This document shows, piece by piece, positions 6,378 to 13,004 of a stretch of 13,004 nt of DNA. The notes under the pieces were generated by a model. That model made no database searches. It worked only from the letters and a program-made list of their open reading frames with translations, and was not told the DNA's origin. The DNA lies in the NCBI GenBank assembly GCA_913054485.1, contig CAJXHQ010000030.1, positions 1-13,004 on the forward strand, written 5' to 3'. The stretch is from an uncultured Paracoccaceae bacterium (GTDB taxonomy: Bacteria > Pseudomonadota > Alphaproteobacteria > Rhodobacterales > Rhodobacteraceae). A program made the translations under genes and the position numbers. Every line of letters starts with the position of its first letter. Position 1 is the first letter of the stretch.

Positions 6378-7937
6378 TCAGAAGTCCGTGGCGGCGCCGC
6401 CCTCGGCCTTGCGCTTGGCGACAAAGGCGTCGATCTCATCTCTGATGCCTGGGTCCAGAGCCGGAGCCTCGTAAGCGGCGAGCCGCTTCTTCCACTCTGC
6501 GTTCGCCCGCTCGATCGCAATCGGCGAACCGGCTTCCTGCCAGGTTTCAAAGTTGCGCCAGTCACTCAGGATCGGTGAATAGAAGGCATCGCGATACCGC
6601 GCCTGGGTGTGTTCAGTGCCAAAGAAGTGGCCCGCTGGCCCGACTTCGTTGATGGCATCCAGGGCCAGATCGTCGATGCTGGTCGAAACCGGCTGCAGAA
6701 ATTCTGAGATCATCTGCAGCAGGTCGATATCCAGGATCGTCTTTTCATAAGAGCAGCACAGACCGCCTTCGAGCCAGCCGGCCCCGTGCATGAGCATGTT
6801 CGCACCGCCATTGATGGCGCCCCAAAGCGAGAAGACCGCCTCATACGCAGCCTGCGAGTCGACCGTGTTGGCCGCGCATACATTCGACGAACGGTACGGA
6901 ATGCCATAGCGCCGCGCCAGCTGCCCGCCGATATGCTGCGCCTTCATGTATTCCGGTGTTCCAAACGCAGGCGAGCCGGTTTTCATATCCACATTGGAGG
7001 TGAAACCGCCATACATCACCGGCGCACCTGGCCGCACCATCTGGGTAAAGGCCAGACCTCCCAAAGCCTCGGCATTCTGCAGGGTTACGGCTCCGGCAAT
7101 CGTCACAGGCGCCATTGCCCCTGCCAGCGTGAAGGGGGTGATCACGACAGGCTGGCCCATCTCGGACAGTGCCATAACTCCCTGCATCATCGGAATATCG
7201 AGCTGCAGAGGGGAGTTTGTATTGATAATCGAGAACATGCAGGCCTGATCACGCATCTGATCCTGTGTCAGGCCGTGGGCAATCCGTGTCATCTCGATTG
7301 CATCGGCCACACGTTCCTCACCCAGGGAGTAGATGCAATATGCCTTGTCGGTCAGCGTGATGTAGTCCTGGATGCAATCAAGGTGGCGGACAGAGGCATG
7401 GATATCAACGGGCTCGACGGGATACCCGCCGGTCACGTGCAGCACATTGTGCATCTGTGCCAATCGCAGGAAATTGCGATAATCTTCCTGATTGCCGGTG
7501 CGCCGTCCGCGGTCCGTATCAGAGCAATTCGGCGCACTTGCCATCATGTTGAAAACAATATCGTTTCCACCCATGACAACATTGTGGCCGGGGTTGCGCG
7601 CGTGCAGGGTGAATTCCGACGGCGCTGTTGCAATCGCTTCGTTGATCAGATCCGGGTCAAAGCGCACGCGCTCCTCGCCATCCCGTACGTCGGCGCCTGC
7701 CTTTTTCATCACCGCGCGCGCGTCATCGTGCAAGACGTCCAGGCCGGTTTCTGAAAGCAATTTCAGGGACGCCTGGTGAATATATTCGACCTGATCATCC
7801 GAAATGATGCCCACGGCCGGATAAGCCCGCTTTAGCTGGGTGAAGGGCTGCTGCACGATTGCAGGGGCCGGCGCTCCGCCATCGCGGCGGCGTCCGCGGC
7901 GTCCGCGCGCCCCTTGGGAGAGTTGATCAGTAGACAT
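6378..7937 (-). CDS. MttB-family corrinoid methyltransferase, non-pyrrolysine
   Basis: A 519-residue member of the trimethylamine methyltransferase (MttB) superfamily, which forms a TIM barrel and transfers a methyl group from a quaternary amine to a cob(I)alamin-carrying corrinoid protein. Family-like segments include the GLDVLHDDAR region (66-74), NCSDTDRGRRTGNQEDYRNF (137-156), PVVITPFTLAGAMAPVT (263-279) and the C-terminal barrel stretch INGGANMLMHGAGWLEGG (375-392), where archaeal MttB carries pyrrolysine. There is no in-frame amber codon, so it belongs to the MtgB-like non-Pyl group, members of which demethylate glycine betaine, proline betaine or carnitine. A short Arg-rich, disordered N-terminus (RGRRGRRRDG) is unusual. 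ATG 7937 has AAGG 9 bases upstream. First gene of the operon with the FAD-GcvT dehydrogenase, which fits glycine betaine as substrate; the corrinoid partner and reactivase are not in the window. Confidence 0.9.
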   Translation of the reverse strand: MSTDQLSQGARGRRGRRRDGGAPAPAIVQQPFTQLKRAYPAVGIISDDQVEYIHQASLKLLSETGLDVLHDDARAVMKKAGADVRDGEERVRFDPDLINEAIATAPSEFTLHARNPGHNVVMGGNDIVFNMMASAPNCSDTDRGRRTGNQEDYRNFLRLAQMHNVLHVTGGYPVEPVDIHASVRHLDCIQDYITLTDKAYCIYSLGEERVADAIEMTRIAHGLTQDQMRDQACMFSIINTNSPLQLDIPMMQGVMALSEMGQPVVITPFTLAGAMAPVTIAGAVTLQNAEALGGLAFTQMVRPGAPVMYGGFTSNVDMKTGSPAFGTPEYMKAQHIGGQLARRYGIPYRSSNVCAANTVDSQAAYEAVFSLWGAINGGANMLMHGAGWLEGGLCCSYEKTILDIDLLQMISEFLQPVSTSIDDLALDAINEVGPAGHFFGTEHTQARYRDAFYSPILSDWRNFETWQEAGSPIAIERANAEWKKRLAAYEAPALDPGIRDEIDAFVAKRKAEGGAATDF

Positions 7938-8201
7938 CCAATAGCACCTTCATGGCCGGAATTGAGCTTGAGGACGAGCGGCTCTGGTCAAAGCTCTCAT
8001 GTCCGTTTCTGCGGGCGGCATCTGGAATCGGAACCAGACCGCAGGCCGCCGCTCAATCCCGCGGGCGGGGTGCCAGATGTGCAGGCCGTCCAAGCCCGGA
8101 GGTGCCAGAGGAAGGGTCATAGCGAGTTTTCCAATATACCGCATTGCGTGCGATATGTAGGAAAGGTGAGAAGATTCGGTCAAGCCCTTCCCTGCGCCCC
8201 G
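7938..8201. promoter_or_regulatory. mttB operon leader and promoter region
   Basis: This 264-base interval separates the XRE-cupin stop from the mttB-like start, both leftward. It holds no convincing gene. Near its upstream end is an inverted pair of the TTTCCAATAT-type motif (8128-8164), annotated separately. I could not assign a trustworthy -35/-10 pair. The long leader, together with the motif, suggests the operon has its own regulated promoter rather than relying only on readthrough from the regulator gene. Confidence 0.45.
8128..8164. promoter_or_regulatory. Candidate XRE-cupin operator upstream of mttB
   Basis: TTTCCAATATAC (8128-8139) repeats the motif found twice at the regulator's own promoter. 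In opposite orientation 13 bases further on is ATATGTAGGAAA (8153-8164), whose reverse complement TTTCCTACATAT matches TTTCCAATATAT at 10 of 12 positions. Two inverted copies in this leader argue for binding by a dimeric regulator, most economically the neighbouring XRE-cupin protein. No footprint or expression evidence is available. Confidence 0.5.
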
Positions 8202-8795
8202 TCAAACCGATGCGGCAGGTTCCTGATATTGAGTCGGTTGAGCAACGAGAAGAATCGCTTCCGTTTCGCCTTCCGCCTCATTGCCAATGCGATGGTTGCA
8301 GTCGCTGCGGTACCGCAGCGTGTCGCCGGCCTTCGCCCGGACGATCCGATCGCCAACCGTTACCGACAGCGAGCCGGACAAGCAGGTCAGGTGTTCAAAG
8401 GTGCCGGGTGCATGCGGCTTTGAGTCAAGCTCAGCTCCAGGCTTCATTATCAGCCTGTGCCACTCAACAGGGAGAACGGTTCGCCGCGGGCTCAGCATAT
8501 AAAGCTCGCATTTGCCATCCGCGCTGCGCCGCATCGGCGTGGAGTAGTGGTGAAGATGTTCAATCGGCTCCTCTTTCTCCGGCCCGCTTTCCAGCAGGCT
8601 GAGATCAACCCCAAGGGCTTGGGAGAGGGCCCAGACAATGGAGAAAGTCGGGTTTGTGGCGCCTCTCTCAATTGCGGACAGCATTGACCGGGATACCCCG
8701 GTACGCTCCGAGAGCCGTTCTAATGTCAGGCCAAGCGACTTCCTGGCTTCTTTCATGACTTTGCCGATGTCTGGCATGGTCGTATGTGTGCTCAT
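8202..8795 (-). CDS. XRE-family regulator with C-terminal cupin domain
   Basis: A 197-residue transcription factor of the XRE-cupin type (PuuR/SutR-like layout). The N-terminal lambda-repressor-like helix-turn-helix spans about 10-66, with LTLERLSERTGVSRSMLSAI (23-42) as its central helices and the usual ERGATNPT turn. The C-terminal cupin_2 barrel (about 105-185) shows the PG..L......H.P....EH...LSGSL pattern and a second half KAGDTLRYRSDCNHRIGN, so it probably binds a small effector. Members commonly repress amine, amino-acid or sulfonate catabolic genes. ATG 8795 has GGAAA about 9 bases upstream inside the inverted motif, so binding there should block its own expression. It sits between two operons that both carry the same motif, which makes both likely targets. 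Confidence 0.9.
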   Translation of the reverse strand: MSTHTTMPDIGKVMKEARKSLGLTLERLSERTGVSRSMLSAIERGATNPTFSIVWALSQALGVDLSLLESGPEKEEPIEHLHHYSTPMRRSADGKCELYMLSPRRTVLPVEWHRLIMKPGAELDSKPHAPGTFEHLTCLSGSLSVTVGDRIVRAKAGDTLRYRSDCNHRIGNEAEGETEAILLVAQPTQYQEPAASV

Positions 8796-8800
8796 CCTAG

Positions 8801-8819
8801 GATTTCCAATATATTAGAA
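8801..8819. promoter_or_regulatory. Candidate operator, copy 1 (regulator side)
   Basis: GATTTCCAATAT (8801-8812) opens the near-perfect palindrome TTCCAATATATTAGAA (8804-8819), with a single mismatched pair. It lies 5 bases before the XRE-cupin start codon, covering its Shine-Dalgarno region and an AT-rich stretch that could serve as its -10. The same 12-mer recurs inverted at 8858-8869. Occupancy by the XRE protein would be expected to shut off its own transcription. Confidence 0.6.
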
Positions 8820-8854
8820 TTTTCTTTACCGGCGGCGGCGGCTTTGCTAAGTCC

Positions 8855-8869
8855 ACAATATTGGAAATC
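8855..8869. promoter_or_regulatory. Candidate operator, copy 2 (threonine synthase side)
   Basis: ATATTGGAAATC (8858-8869) is the exact reverse complement of GATTTCCAATAT at 8801-8812. It is centred on the self-complementary CAATATTG (8856-8863) and lies 12 bases before the threonine-synthase-family start codon at 8882. The two copies, about 57 bases apart centre to centre, face each other across the divergent promoter, so one regulator could act on both directions. Confidence 0.6.
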
Positions 8870-8881
8870 TTGGGGAATGCC

Positions 8882-10285
8882 ATGCTCTACACCAGTACGC
8901 GCGGGAACGCGCCCGCTCGATCCCTCCGGGAACTGCTGCGCCGTGGGACTGCCGAGGATGGCGGTCTTTACGTGCCTGAGACCTGGCCCGAACTTACGCC
9001 CGGCGAACTGAGCGCGCTGGGCGGGCGGCCTTACGACCAGATTGCCTCGGATGTCCTGGCGCTGTTCGGCGGGGCTGAGTGGCAGCAGTGCGATTTCACC
9101 GCAGGCATAAGACATGCACTGGCCGGTTTTGAACGCAACGATGGCCCGCCCCTGACTTGCCTAGATGACCAACTGTGGAGCATGGAGCTTTTTCATGGCC
9201 CCACACTGGCCTTCAAGGATTACGCCCTCGCTCCTCTGGCGGAAGCGATCGACCGGGAACTCGCACTCACTGGCAACCGGGCCACTGTGCTCTGTGCAAC
9301 GTCAGGAGATACCGGCGCGGCCACAGCAAATGCCTTTGCGGGACGTGCGCGCGCCAATGCAGTCATTCTGTTTCCGGAAGGCCGCGTATCTGATGTCCAG
9401 CGCAAGCAGATGACCTGCCTGGGCGCGGCAAATGTGCAGGCCATCTCGGTCCGCGGTGACTTCGATGACTGCCAGAGCATAGTCAAAAGCCTGTATCAGA
9501 GCGAAGCTGCTGAAAAGTACAGCTATACGGCTGTGAATTCGATCAACCTGGCCCGAGTCCTCCTTCAGACGGCCTATTACATTTGCGCTTCGGTCAAAAT
9601 CCGCAACGCGTGCGGTCAGCCTGTAAACTTCGCTGTACCGAGCGGGAACTTCGGCAATGTCTTTGCCGGCTATATCGCCAAACAAATGGGCGCCCCCATC
9701 GGGAAGCTGATCGTCACATCGAACGAAAACGATGTCCTTCCCCGGCTGTTCGAGACTGGGCGGATGTCGAAGGCTGAGACAATACCGACACTCTCTCCAA
9801 GCATGGATATTCAAGTATCCAGCAACTTTGAACGCATGCTGTGGATCCTGAAAGGAAACGACGGGGCTGCAACCAGAGACATGCAAGAGCAGCTGGCCCG
9901 GCACTCTTATTACGAGCTTTCGCAGGCCGAGCATTCCAGGCTGACCGAGACCTTCGGAGCAATGAAATGCGGCAAAGGCGATGCCTTGGACACCATGCGC
10001 CGGATCCATGAGACGTTCGGCAAGATCATTTGCCCGCATTCGGCAACCGGCTACTTCGCGGCAAATCAGTTGAAGGCAACGCTTGACGGCCCCGTTGTTG
10101 TCGCGGAAACCACCCATCCGGCGAAATTCCCAACGGCAGTGGAAGAGGCGCTCGGAACCCTTCCGGATACCCCTGCGCGGCTGGAGGAATTGTTTGCCCG
10201 TGACGAGGAGTTCGCCACCATCGATGCGACGGTTGAAGCGGTGCAGGGTGTGATTGATGAGAAATTCGGAACGCCATGCTACTGA
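8882..10285 (+). CDS. Threonine synthase-family PLP enzyme
   Basis: A 467-residue fold-type II PLP enzyme with the full threonine synthase signature: N-terminal MLYTSTRG, GLYVPETWP, the PLP lysine in HGPTLAFKD (K112), the phosphate- and substrate-binding ATSGDTGAA (139-147) and PSGNFGNVFAGY. Threonine synthase converts O-phosphohomoserine to threonine and phosphate. Length and motifs are those of the long gamma-proteobacterial/yeast-like class. ATG 8882 is chosen because TTGGGGAA precedes it at a good distance; the frame is open to a TTG at 8861 inside the operator. The gene is not next to hom or thrB but under an amine-type regulator and overlaps a P-loop kinase-like gene by 10 bases. It may therefore be a paralogue used for another phosphorylated hydroxy-amino acid rather than the housekeeping ThrC. 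Whether the genome has a second thrC is not visible here. Confidence 0.87.
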   Translation: MLYTSTRGNAPARSLRELLRRGTAEDGGLYVPETWPELTPGELSALGGRPYDQIASDVLALFGGAEWQQCDFTAGIRHALAGFERNDGPPLTCLDDQLWSMELFHGPTLAFKDYALAPLAEAIDRELALTGNRATVLCATSGDTGAATANAFAGRARANAVILFPEGRVSDVQRKQMTCLGAANVQAISVRGDFDDCQSIVKSLYQSEAAEKYSYTAVNSINLARVLLQTAYYICASVKIRNACGQPVNFAVPSGNFGNVFAGYIAKQMGAPIGKLIVTSNENDVLPRLFETGRMSKAETIPTLSPSMDIQVSSNFERMLWILKGNDGAATRDMQEQLARHSYYELSQAEHSRLTETFGAMKCGKGDALDTMRRIHETFGKIICPHSATGYFAANQLKATLDGPVVVAETTHPAKFPTAVEEALGTLPDTPARLEELFARDEEFATIDATVEAVQGVIDEKFGTPCY

Positions 10286-11064
10286 CTAGCTCACTCCCCG
10301 AAATTCAAACTCTTCTGAGTGAGCCGCGTGATATCCTCCTGATCGGGATGTCGGGGATCGGAAAAACACTCCTTTCGAACTATCTGAACCAATCCGGGGC
10401 GTGGCGCTACGTGTCGATAGACGCCCAAATCCAAGGGCGGCATCTGCGTCAGCAGATTCTGGACACCTTCAATGCCGAGGTCAGCAAGGGTGCAATGTTG
10501 TCCAAGCTGCAAGAGCTGGGCGTTCTCGGCTTGGAGAAGGAATTGTGCAAGGACACACTTGCGCCTTTGACCTCCTACCTGGGGATGCCCGGCGATCCTG
10601 ACAGGGGCGGGATTGGATTCAACGAATATGCAAGGCGGCAAGACTTGCACCAGCAGGCTCAACGCACCGCGGTCGAGGACCTTCTTCGCCTGGAAGCCGA
10701 TCAGCCGGTTCTGGCAGATGCAAGCGGGTCGTTCTGCGAGTTGTTCACTGCAGATGACCCAGCTTTTGCGGCTTTGAAAGAGAGATACCTTATCGTGTCG
10801 CTGAGGGAGGATAACGACCTCGTCGAAAATCTGATCGGGAGATATGTTGCGGATCCGAAGCCAATTTATTATCCGCCAGCGCTGCTTTCAGAATACTGGG
10901 TTGAGTATTCGGCTGTAACTGGAAGCCAGGACAGGGATGTCGACCCGAAGGCGTTTGCGCTCTGGTCATATAAAAAACTGGTGTCTGTCAGGCGGGGCAA
11001 GTTTGCGGCACTGGCTAAGCACAGTGACTTATCTATTCCCGCCGCGGATTTGCAATACGCCTAA
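10276..11064 (+). CDS. P-loop protein, shikimate-kinase-like, partner of threonine synthase
   Basis: A 262-residue cytoplasmic protein I do not recognise by name. It has a clear Walker A loop in DILLIGMSGIGKT (19-31; GxxxxGKT with K30), followed by a short helix and a YVSIDAQI strand resembling the D-containing strand of shikimate kinases. Later stretches PVLADASGSFCEL (144-156), RYLIVSLREDN (170-180) and LIGRYVADPKPIYYP (186-200) follow the order of shikimate kinase's substrate loop, core strand and Arg-containing lid, though the sequences are divergent and the protein is about 90 residues longer. ATG 10276 overlaps the threonine-synthase stop by 10 bases, so translation is probably coupled. 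Pairing with a threonine synthase recalls vertebrate THNSL1, which fuses a shikimate-kinase-like domain to a threonine-synthase-like domain. A small-molecule kinase is plausible; an ATPase of another kind is not excluded. Confidence 0.72.
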   Translation: MLLTSSLPEIQTLLSEPRDILLIGMSGIGKTLLSNYLNQSGAWRYVSIDAQIQGRHLRQQILDTFNAEVSKGAMLSKLQELGVLGLEKELCKDTLAPLTSYLGMPGDPDRGGIGFNEYARRQDLHQQAQRTAVEDLLRLEADQPVLADASGSFCELFTADDPAFAALKERYLIVSLREDNDLVENLIGRYVADPKPIYYPPALLSEYWVEYSAVTGSQDRDVDPKAFALWSYKKLVSVRRGKFAALAKHSDLSIPAADLQYA

Positions 11065-11100
11065 AAGCGGCGGCCGTGACCGGCCGCGCTTCCATTTTTT
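11065..11100 (+). terminator. Intrinsic terminator of the thrC-like/kinase operon
   Basis: Starting one base after the kinase stop codon, GCGGCCG (11070-11076) pairs with CGGCCGC (11081-11087) around a TGAC loop. Beyond a one-base bulge, AAGC (11065-11068) pairs with GCTT (11088-11091). A run of six T residues follows (11095-11100). GC-rich stem plus T-tract is the standard rho-independent form. On the other strand the stem is followed by TTTT, so it may also help terminate leftward readthrough. Confidence 0.85.
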
Positions 11101-11124
11101 CCGGGTGCTTCTGCCAGCGCCTCT

Positions 11125-11148
11125 CCAGCGGCATCAGCCCGCCGCTGG
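11125..11148. repeat. Perfect 8-bp inverted repeat in convergent gap
   Basis: CCAGCGGC (11125-11132) and GCCGCTGG (11141-11148) flank an 8-base loop, about 25 bases beyond the T-run of the terminator and about 55 bases beyond the 3' end of the leftward LysR remnant. No T-tract follows in either direction. It may be a back-up terminator stem for the LysR remnant or unrelated remnant sequence. Confidence 0.4.
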
Positions 11149-11202
11149 CTTGATCCCTGGAAAACTGCACGACCTGATGCGAGGTGACCGCGGAGGCTGT
11201 TG

Positions 11203-11730
11203 CTAGAAGGCGCCCGCGGTCAAACCTGCCACGCCTCTGAGCCATCGAAAAAACTGCACCGAGCGTGTTTTGGCTTGTTGTTCTTCTGAAATCTCAAGCC
11301 AGTATCCGTTTGGCCCAACCACAGTTGTCGGGGAAATCTGGGCAAGACTGCCCGCGTTGAGTTCACATTCAATCATATTGCGGTCTACCACGGCGACGCC
11401 AACCGAATTTTTGGCCGCCTGGATGGCAAGCTCAAGCGTTGCAAATTCCATGGATGTCCCGTTGGGAAGATCCGGGTTGTCAGGCTCAAGTGCCAGCCAG
11501 TCCTCCCACAATGGGAAGCGGACACCCTTGTCAAAGACATGCAAAAGGCAGCTGGCGCGCATGGCCTCACGGTCCTCAAGAAATGCGCGCGAGCAGACAG
11601 TAATATGCTGCTCCACCAGCAATTGCACATGTTCTGATCCTGCGGTTGGATGGGCGCCAAAATGCACAGCGCAATCCATGCGGATATCAGGCCATGCTTC
11701 GGTGTGGACGGCCAGTTCAACGCCCGGAAC
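11203..11730 (-). pseudogene. LysR-family regulator, 5'-truncated
   Basis: The frame encodes only the effector-binding part of a LysR-type regulator of the GcvA-like group: HTEAWPDIRMDCAVHFG (strand after the first helix), HVQLLVEQHITVCSRAFL, LLHVFDKGVRFPLWEDWLA, MEFATLELAIQAAKNSVGVAVV and the C-terminal ISEEQQAKTRSVQFFRWLRG. The winged-helix DNA-binding domain and the first part of the sensor domain, roughly 100-140 residues, are missing. Going upstream the frame meets TGA at 11731-11733 and TAG at 11740-11742. An ATG at 11679 exists within the domain but has no reason to be a true start. The next gene upstream ends at 11845, so there is no room for the lost half: deletion plus decay is the best explanation. 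Without a DNA-binding domain it should not function. Confidence 0.8.
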
Positions 11731-11844
11731 TCAATGCCGCTAAAACGGCTTGGGAAGTCTGCTTGCGCCAGCGAGAAATTCCGAAATTGCAGCCCAAAAA
11801 GTGCCCCCATTGGACCGCCTGCATTGCTCGCCCAAGAGAAGGGG

Positions 11845-13004
11845 CTATCTCGCCGATATCAGGAAACCCTCGGCGACGTTCTCATTGGGATGAAGGACAA
11901 CGGTATCCCCTTCCGACACTCCTGACAGAACTTCAGCCACCTGGCCATTACGATGACCTAGCGTGAGAGGGCGTTCTTTGGCGCGCCCGTTATCGGCCAC
12001 GAAAGCTGACCACTCGCCACCGTGCCTGAAGAGCGCGTTGACCGGGATAAGGACAGCATCCTCGGTTTGCCACTCCACGATCCGCGCAAAAACCGAGAAG
12101 CCCTCTCCCAAGTTCGCCCGTTCCTCTTCCGGTGTGGTCAGCTTGAAGAAGACATCCACGCGCTGTTCCTCGATGCCGAGCGCAGAAACCTTAGTGCGCG
12201 CCACCGGGTCAATCCTCTCCAGCTCAGCTTGCAAAGGCTGCGCCCCGCCCCAGCGTTCGATGCTGGCACGGGCTCCGGGTGCGAGACGAACAGCATCGGC
12301 TGACAGCAGATCAGCCACCAGCTCCAGATTGTCCGGATCACCGATCGTGACCAGCAGGGCACCGGGGAGAACCGGCCGTTCGCTGATCGCCTCAATGGAC
12401 AGAACAACCCCGTCCGCGGGCGCCTTGATCAGAATACAGCAGCTGTCCGGTTCCATCGGGCCGGAGCCGGGCGGGATCAGCGCAGCTTCGGCGCGCTCCA
12501 GGGTGCTTTGCGACATTTCCACCCGGGCGCGGGCGGCCGCCTCGCTGGCCAGGGTAATGGCCAGCCGCTGGGTTGCGTCCTCCAGCCGGGTCAGAGACGC
12601 GACCTTGCGTTCGGCCAGCGCCTTCACCCGGTCATACTGGCTTTGCGCCAGCACCCGGTCTTCCGCGGCTTTCTGCAGATCCGCCTCAGCCACATGAAGG
12701 GCGGCCTGTGCCTCCTGCAGGCTGGCTTCGGCCTGCAGGCGTGAGCGCATGTCCAGCAGGCTTGAACGCACCGGCTCCACAATTGCAACAACGGTTTCTC
12801 CGGCCATCACCCGGTCGCCCGCGCGGACAGGGGAACGCCGGGCAGTACCCGCAATCGGCGCTGAAACTTCGTAGAGATCCTTGATCCGGGTTTCGCCGTC
12901 GGCATCAATTGTGACCTGCATCGGGCCGCGGGTGATCTGGTGCAGATCCACCGGCACTGCTTCTTCCCGGAAGGTAACACAGAGCAGCCCGCCCACGACC
13001 AGGA
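11845..13004 (-). CDS. Periplasmic adaptor (HlyD/RND membrane-fusion) protein, partial
   Basis: The C-terminal 386 or so residues of a membrane-fusion protein that links an inner-membrane transporter to an outer-membrane channel. The frame is open to the window edge and the first residues, LVVGGLLCVTF, are the end of an N-terminal membrane anchor or signal, so the true start lies just beyond 13004. In order: a lipoyl-like half motif YEVSAPIAGTARRSPVRAGD, a long alpha-hairpin (about residues 80-175 of the visible part; Ala/Glu/Arg-rich, from RSRLQAEASLQEAQ to STLERAEAAL), the second lipoyl half IKAPADGVVLSI, a beta-barrel region and a membrane-proximal domain ending GDTVVLHPNENVAEGFL. The transporter partner is not in the window and is expected to the right or elsewhere. 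Export substrate unknown. Confidence 0.88.
   Translation of the reverse strand, partial: LVVGGLLCVTFREEAVPVDLHQITRGPMQVTIDADGETRIKDLYEVSAPIAGTARRSPVRAGDRVMAGETVVAIVEPVRSSLLDMRSRLQAEASLQEAQAALHVAEADLQKAAEDRVLAQSQYDRVKALAERKVASLTRLEDATQRLAITLASEAAARARVEMSQSTLERAEAALIPPGSGPMEPDSCCILIKAPADGVVLSIEAISERPVLPGALLVTIGDPDNLELVADLLSADAVRLAPGARASIERWGGAQPLQAELERIDPVARTKVSALGIEEQRVDVFFKLTTPEEERANLGEGFSVFARIVEWQTEDAVLIPVNALFRHGGEWSAFVADNGRAKERPLTLGHRNGQVAEVLSGVSEGDTVVLHPNENVAEGFLISAR

Noticed and set aside
6786..7754. Rightward open frame of 322 codons
   Set aside because: Antisense to the MttB-family gene; His/Ile/Arg-rich translation with no motifs, typical of shadow frames.
7927..7953. Tiny leader peptide MKVLLDVY overlapping the mttB start
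   Set aside because: The ATG and stop exist, but a frame this short is expected by chance and has no good Shine-Dalgarno of its own; its AAGG serves the mttB start.
8041..8109. Short direct repeats GCAGGCCG and GGTGCCAGA, each twice
   Set aside because: The two repeat pairs have different spacings (40 and 32 bases), so they do not form a tandem array, and eight- to nine-base repeats are common in high-GC DNA.
7950..8183. Leftward 77-codon frame in the mttB leader
   Set aside because: No ribosome-binding site that I trust and no protein-like pattern. It runs through the inverted regulatory motif, so a leader region is the better reading.
11033..11245. Leftward 70-codon frame across the terminator region
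   Set aside because: It overlaps the kinase 3' end, the terminator hairpin and the LysR 3' end in another frame. No family resemblance was seen.
11385..11810. Alternative leftward frame as a frameshifted N-terminus of the LysR gene
   Set aside because: The translation upstream of 11731 in this frame shows no helix-turn-helix or LysR pattern, so a simple frameshift does not restore the missing half.

Overview
The window looks like an accessory stretch of a high-GC alphaproteobacterial genome, most likely a marine Roseobacter-group bacterium (Rhodobacterales). This is inferred from gene content: a non-pyrrolysine MttB-family methyltransferase beside a dimethylglycine dehydrogenase-type flavoprotein, an IS3-family element of a type I associate with that group, and the protein sequences. 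It was not tested by any database search. No rRNA, tRNA or CRISPR array was seen.

Layout. (1) 1-577: wreckage of mobile DNA. The right half of an IS3-family element (DDE transposase C-terminus plus right inverted terminal repeat) appears to be cut by a second element whose end lies at about 55-70. (2) 645-2460: an electrophile/quinone-defence cassette. mdaB and a YfcG-like glutathione S-transferase overlap and run leftward; an HxlR-family regulator with two N-terminal cysteines is divergent, with a palindromic operator candidate in the shared promoter. (3) 2461-2747: no gene, but two adjacent hairpins. (4) 2748-7937: a leftward methylated-amine operon, mttB-like methyltransferase, then a dimethylglycine/sarcosine dehydrogenase-type flavoprotein with a folate-binding GcvT domain, then a GlxA/GbdR-type AraC regulator. 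The natural reading is glycine betaine (or a related betaine) -> dimethylglycine -> sarcosine, with one-carbon units passed to a corrinoid protein and to tetrahydrofolate. (5) 8202-8795: an XRE-cupin regulator, leftward, divergent from (6) 8882-11064: a threonine synthase-family PLP enzyme overlapping a P-loop protein with shikimate-kinase-like features, closed by a strong intrinsic terminator. (7) 11203-11730: a LysR-family gene that has lost its DNA-binding half. (8) 11845-13004: a membrane-fusion (HlyD/RND adaptor) protein running off the right edge.

Two points stand out. The motif GATTTCCAATAT occurs as a perfect inverted pair between the XRE-cupin gene and the threonine-synthase operon. 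A related inverted pair (10 of the 12 bases plus a degenerate partner) lies upstream of the mttB operon. This suggests one XRE-cupin regulon joining betaine demethylation to the threonine synthase/kinase pair. That pair also resembles a split form of the vertebrate THNSL1 architecture (shikimate-kinase-like domain plus threonine-synthase-like domain), so it may be a kinase plus beta/gamma-eliminating PLP enzyme acting on a hydroxy-amino acid other than homoserine. Both ideas are inference.
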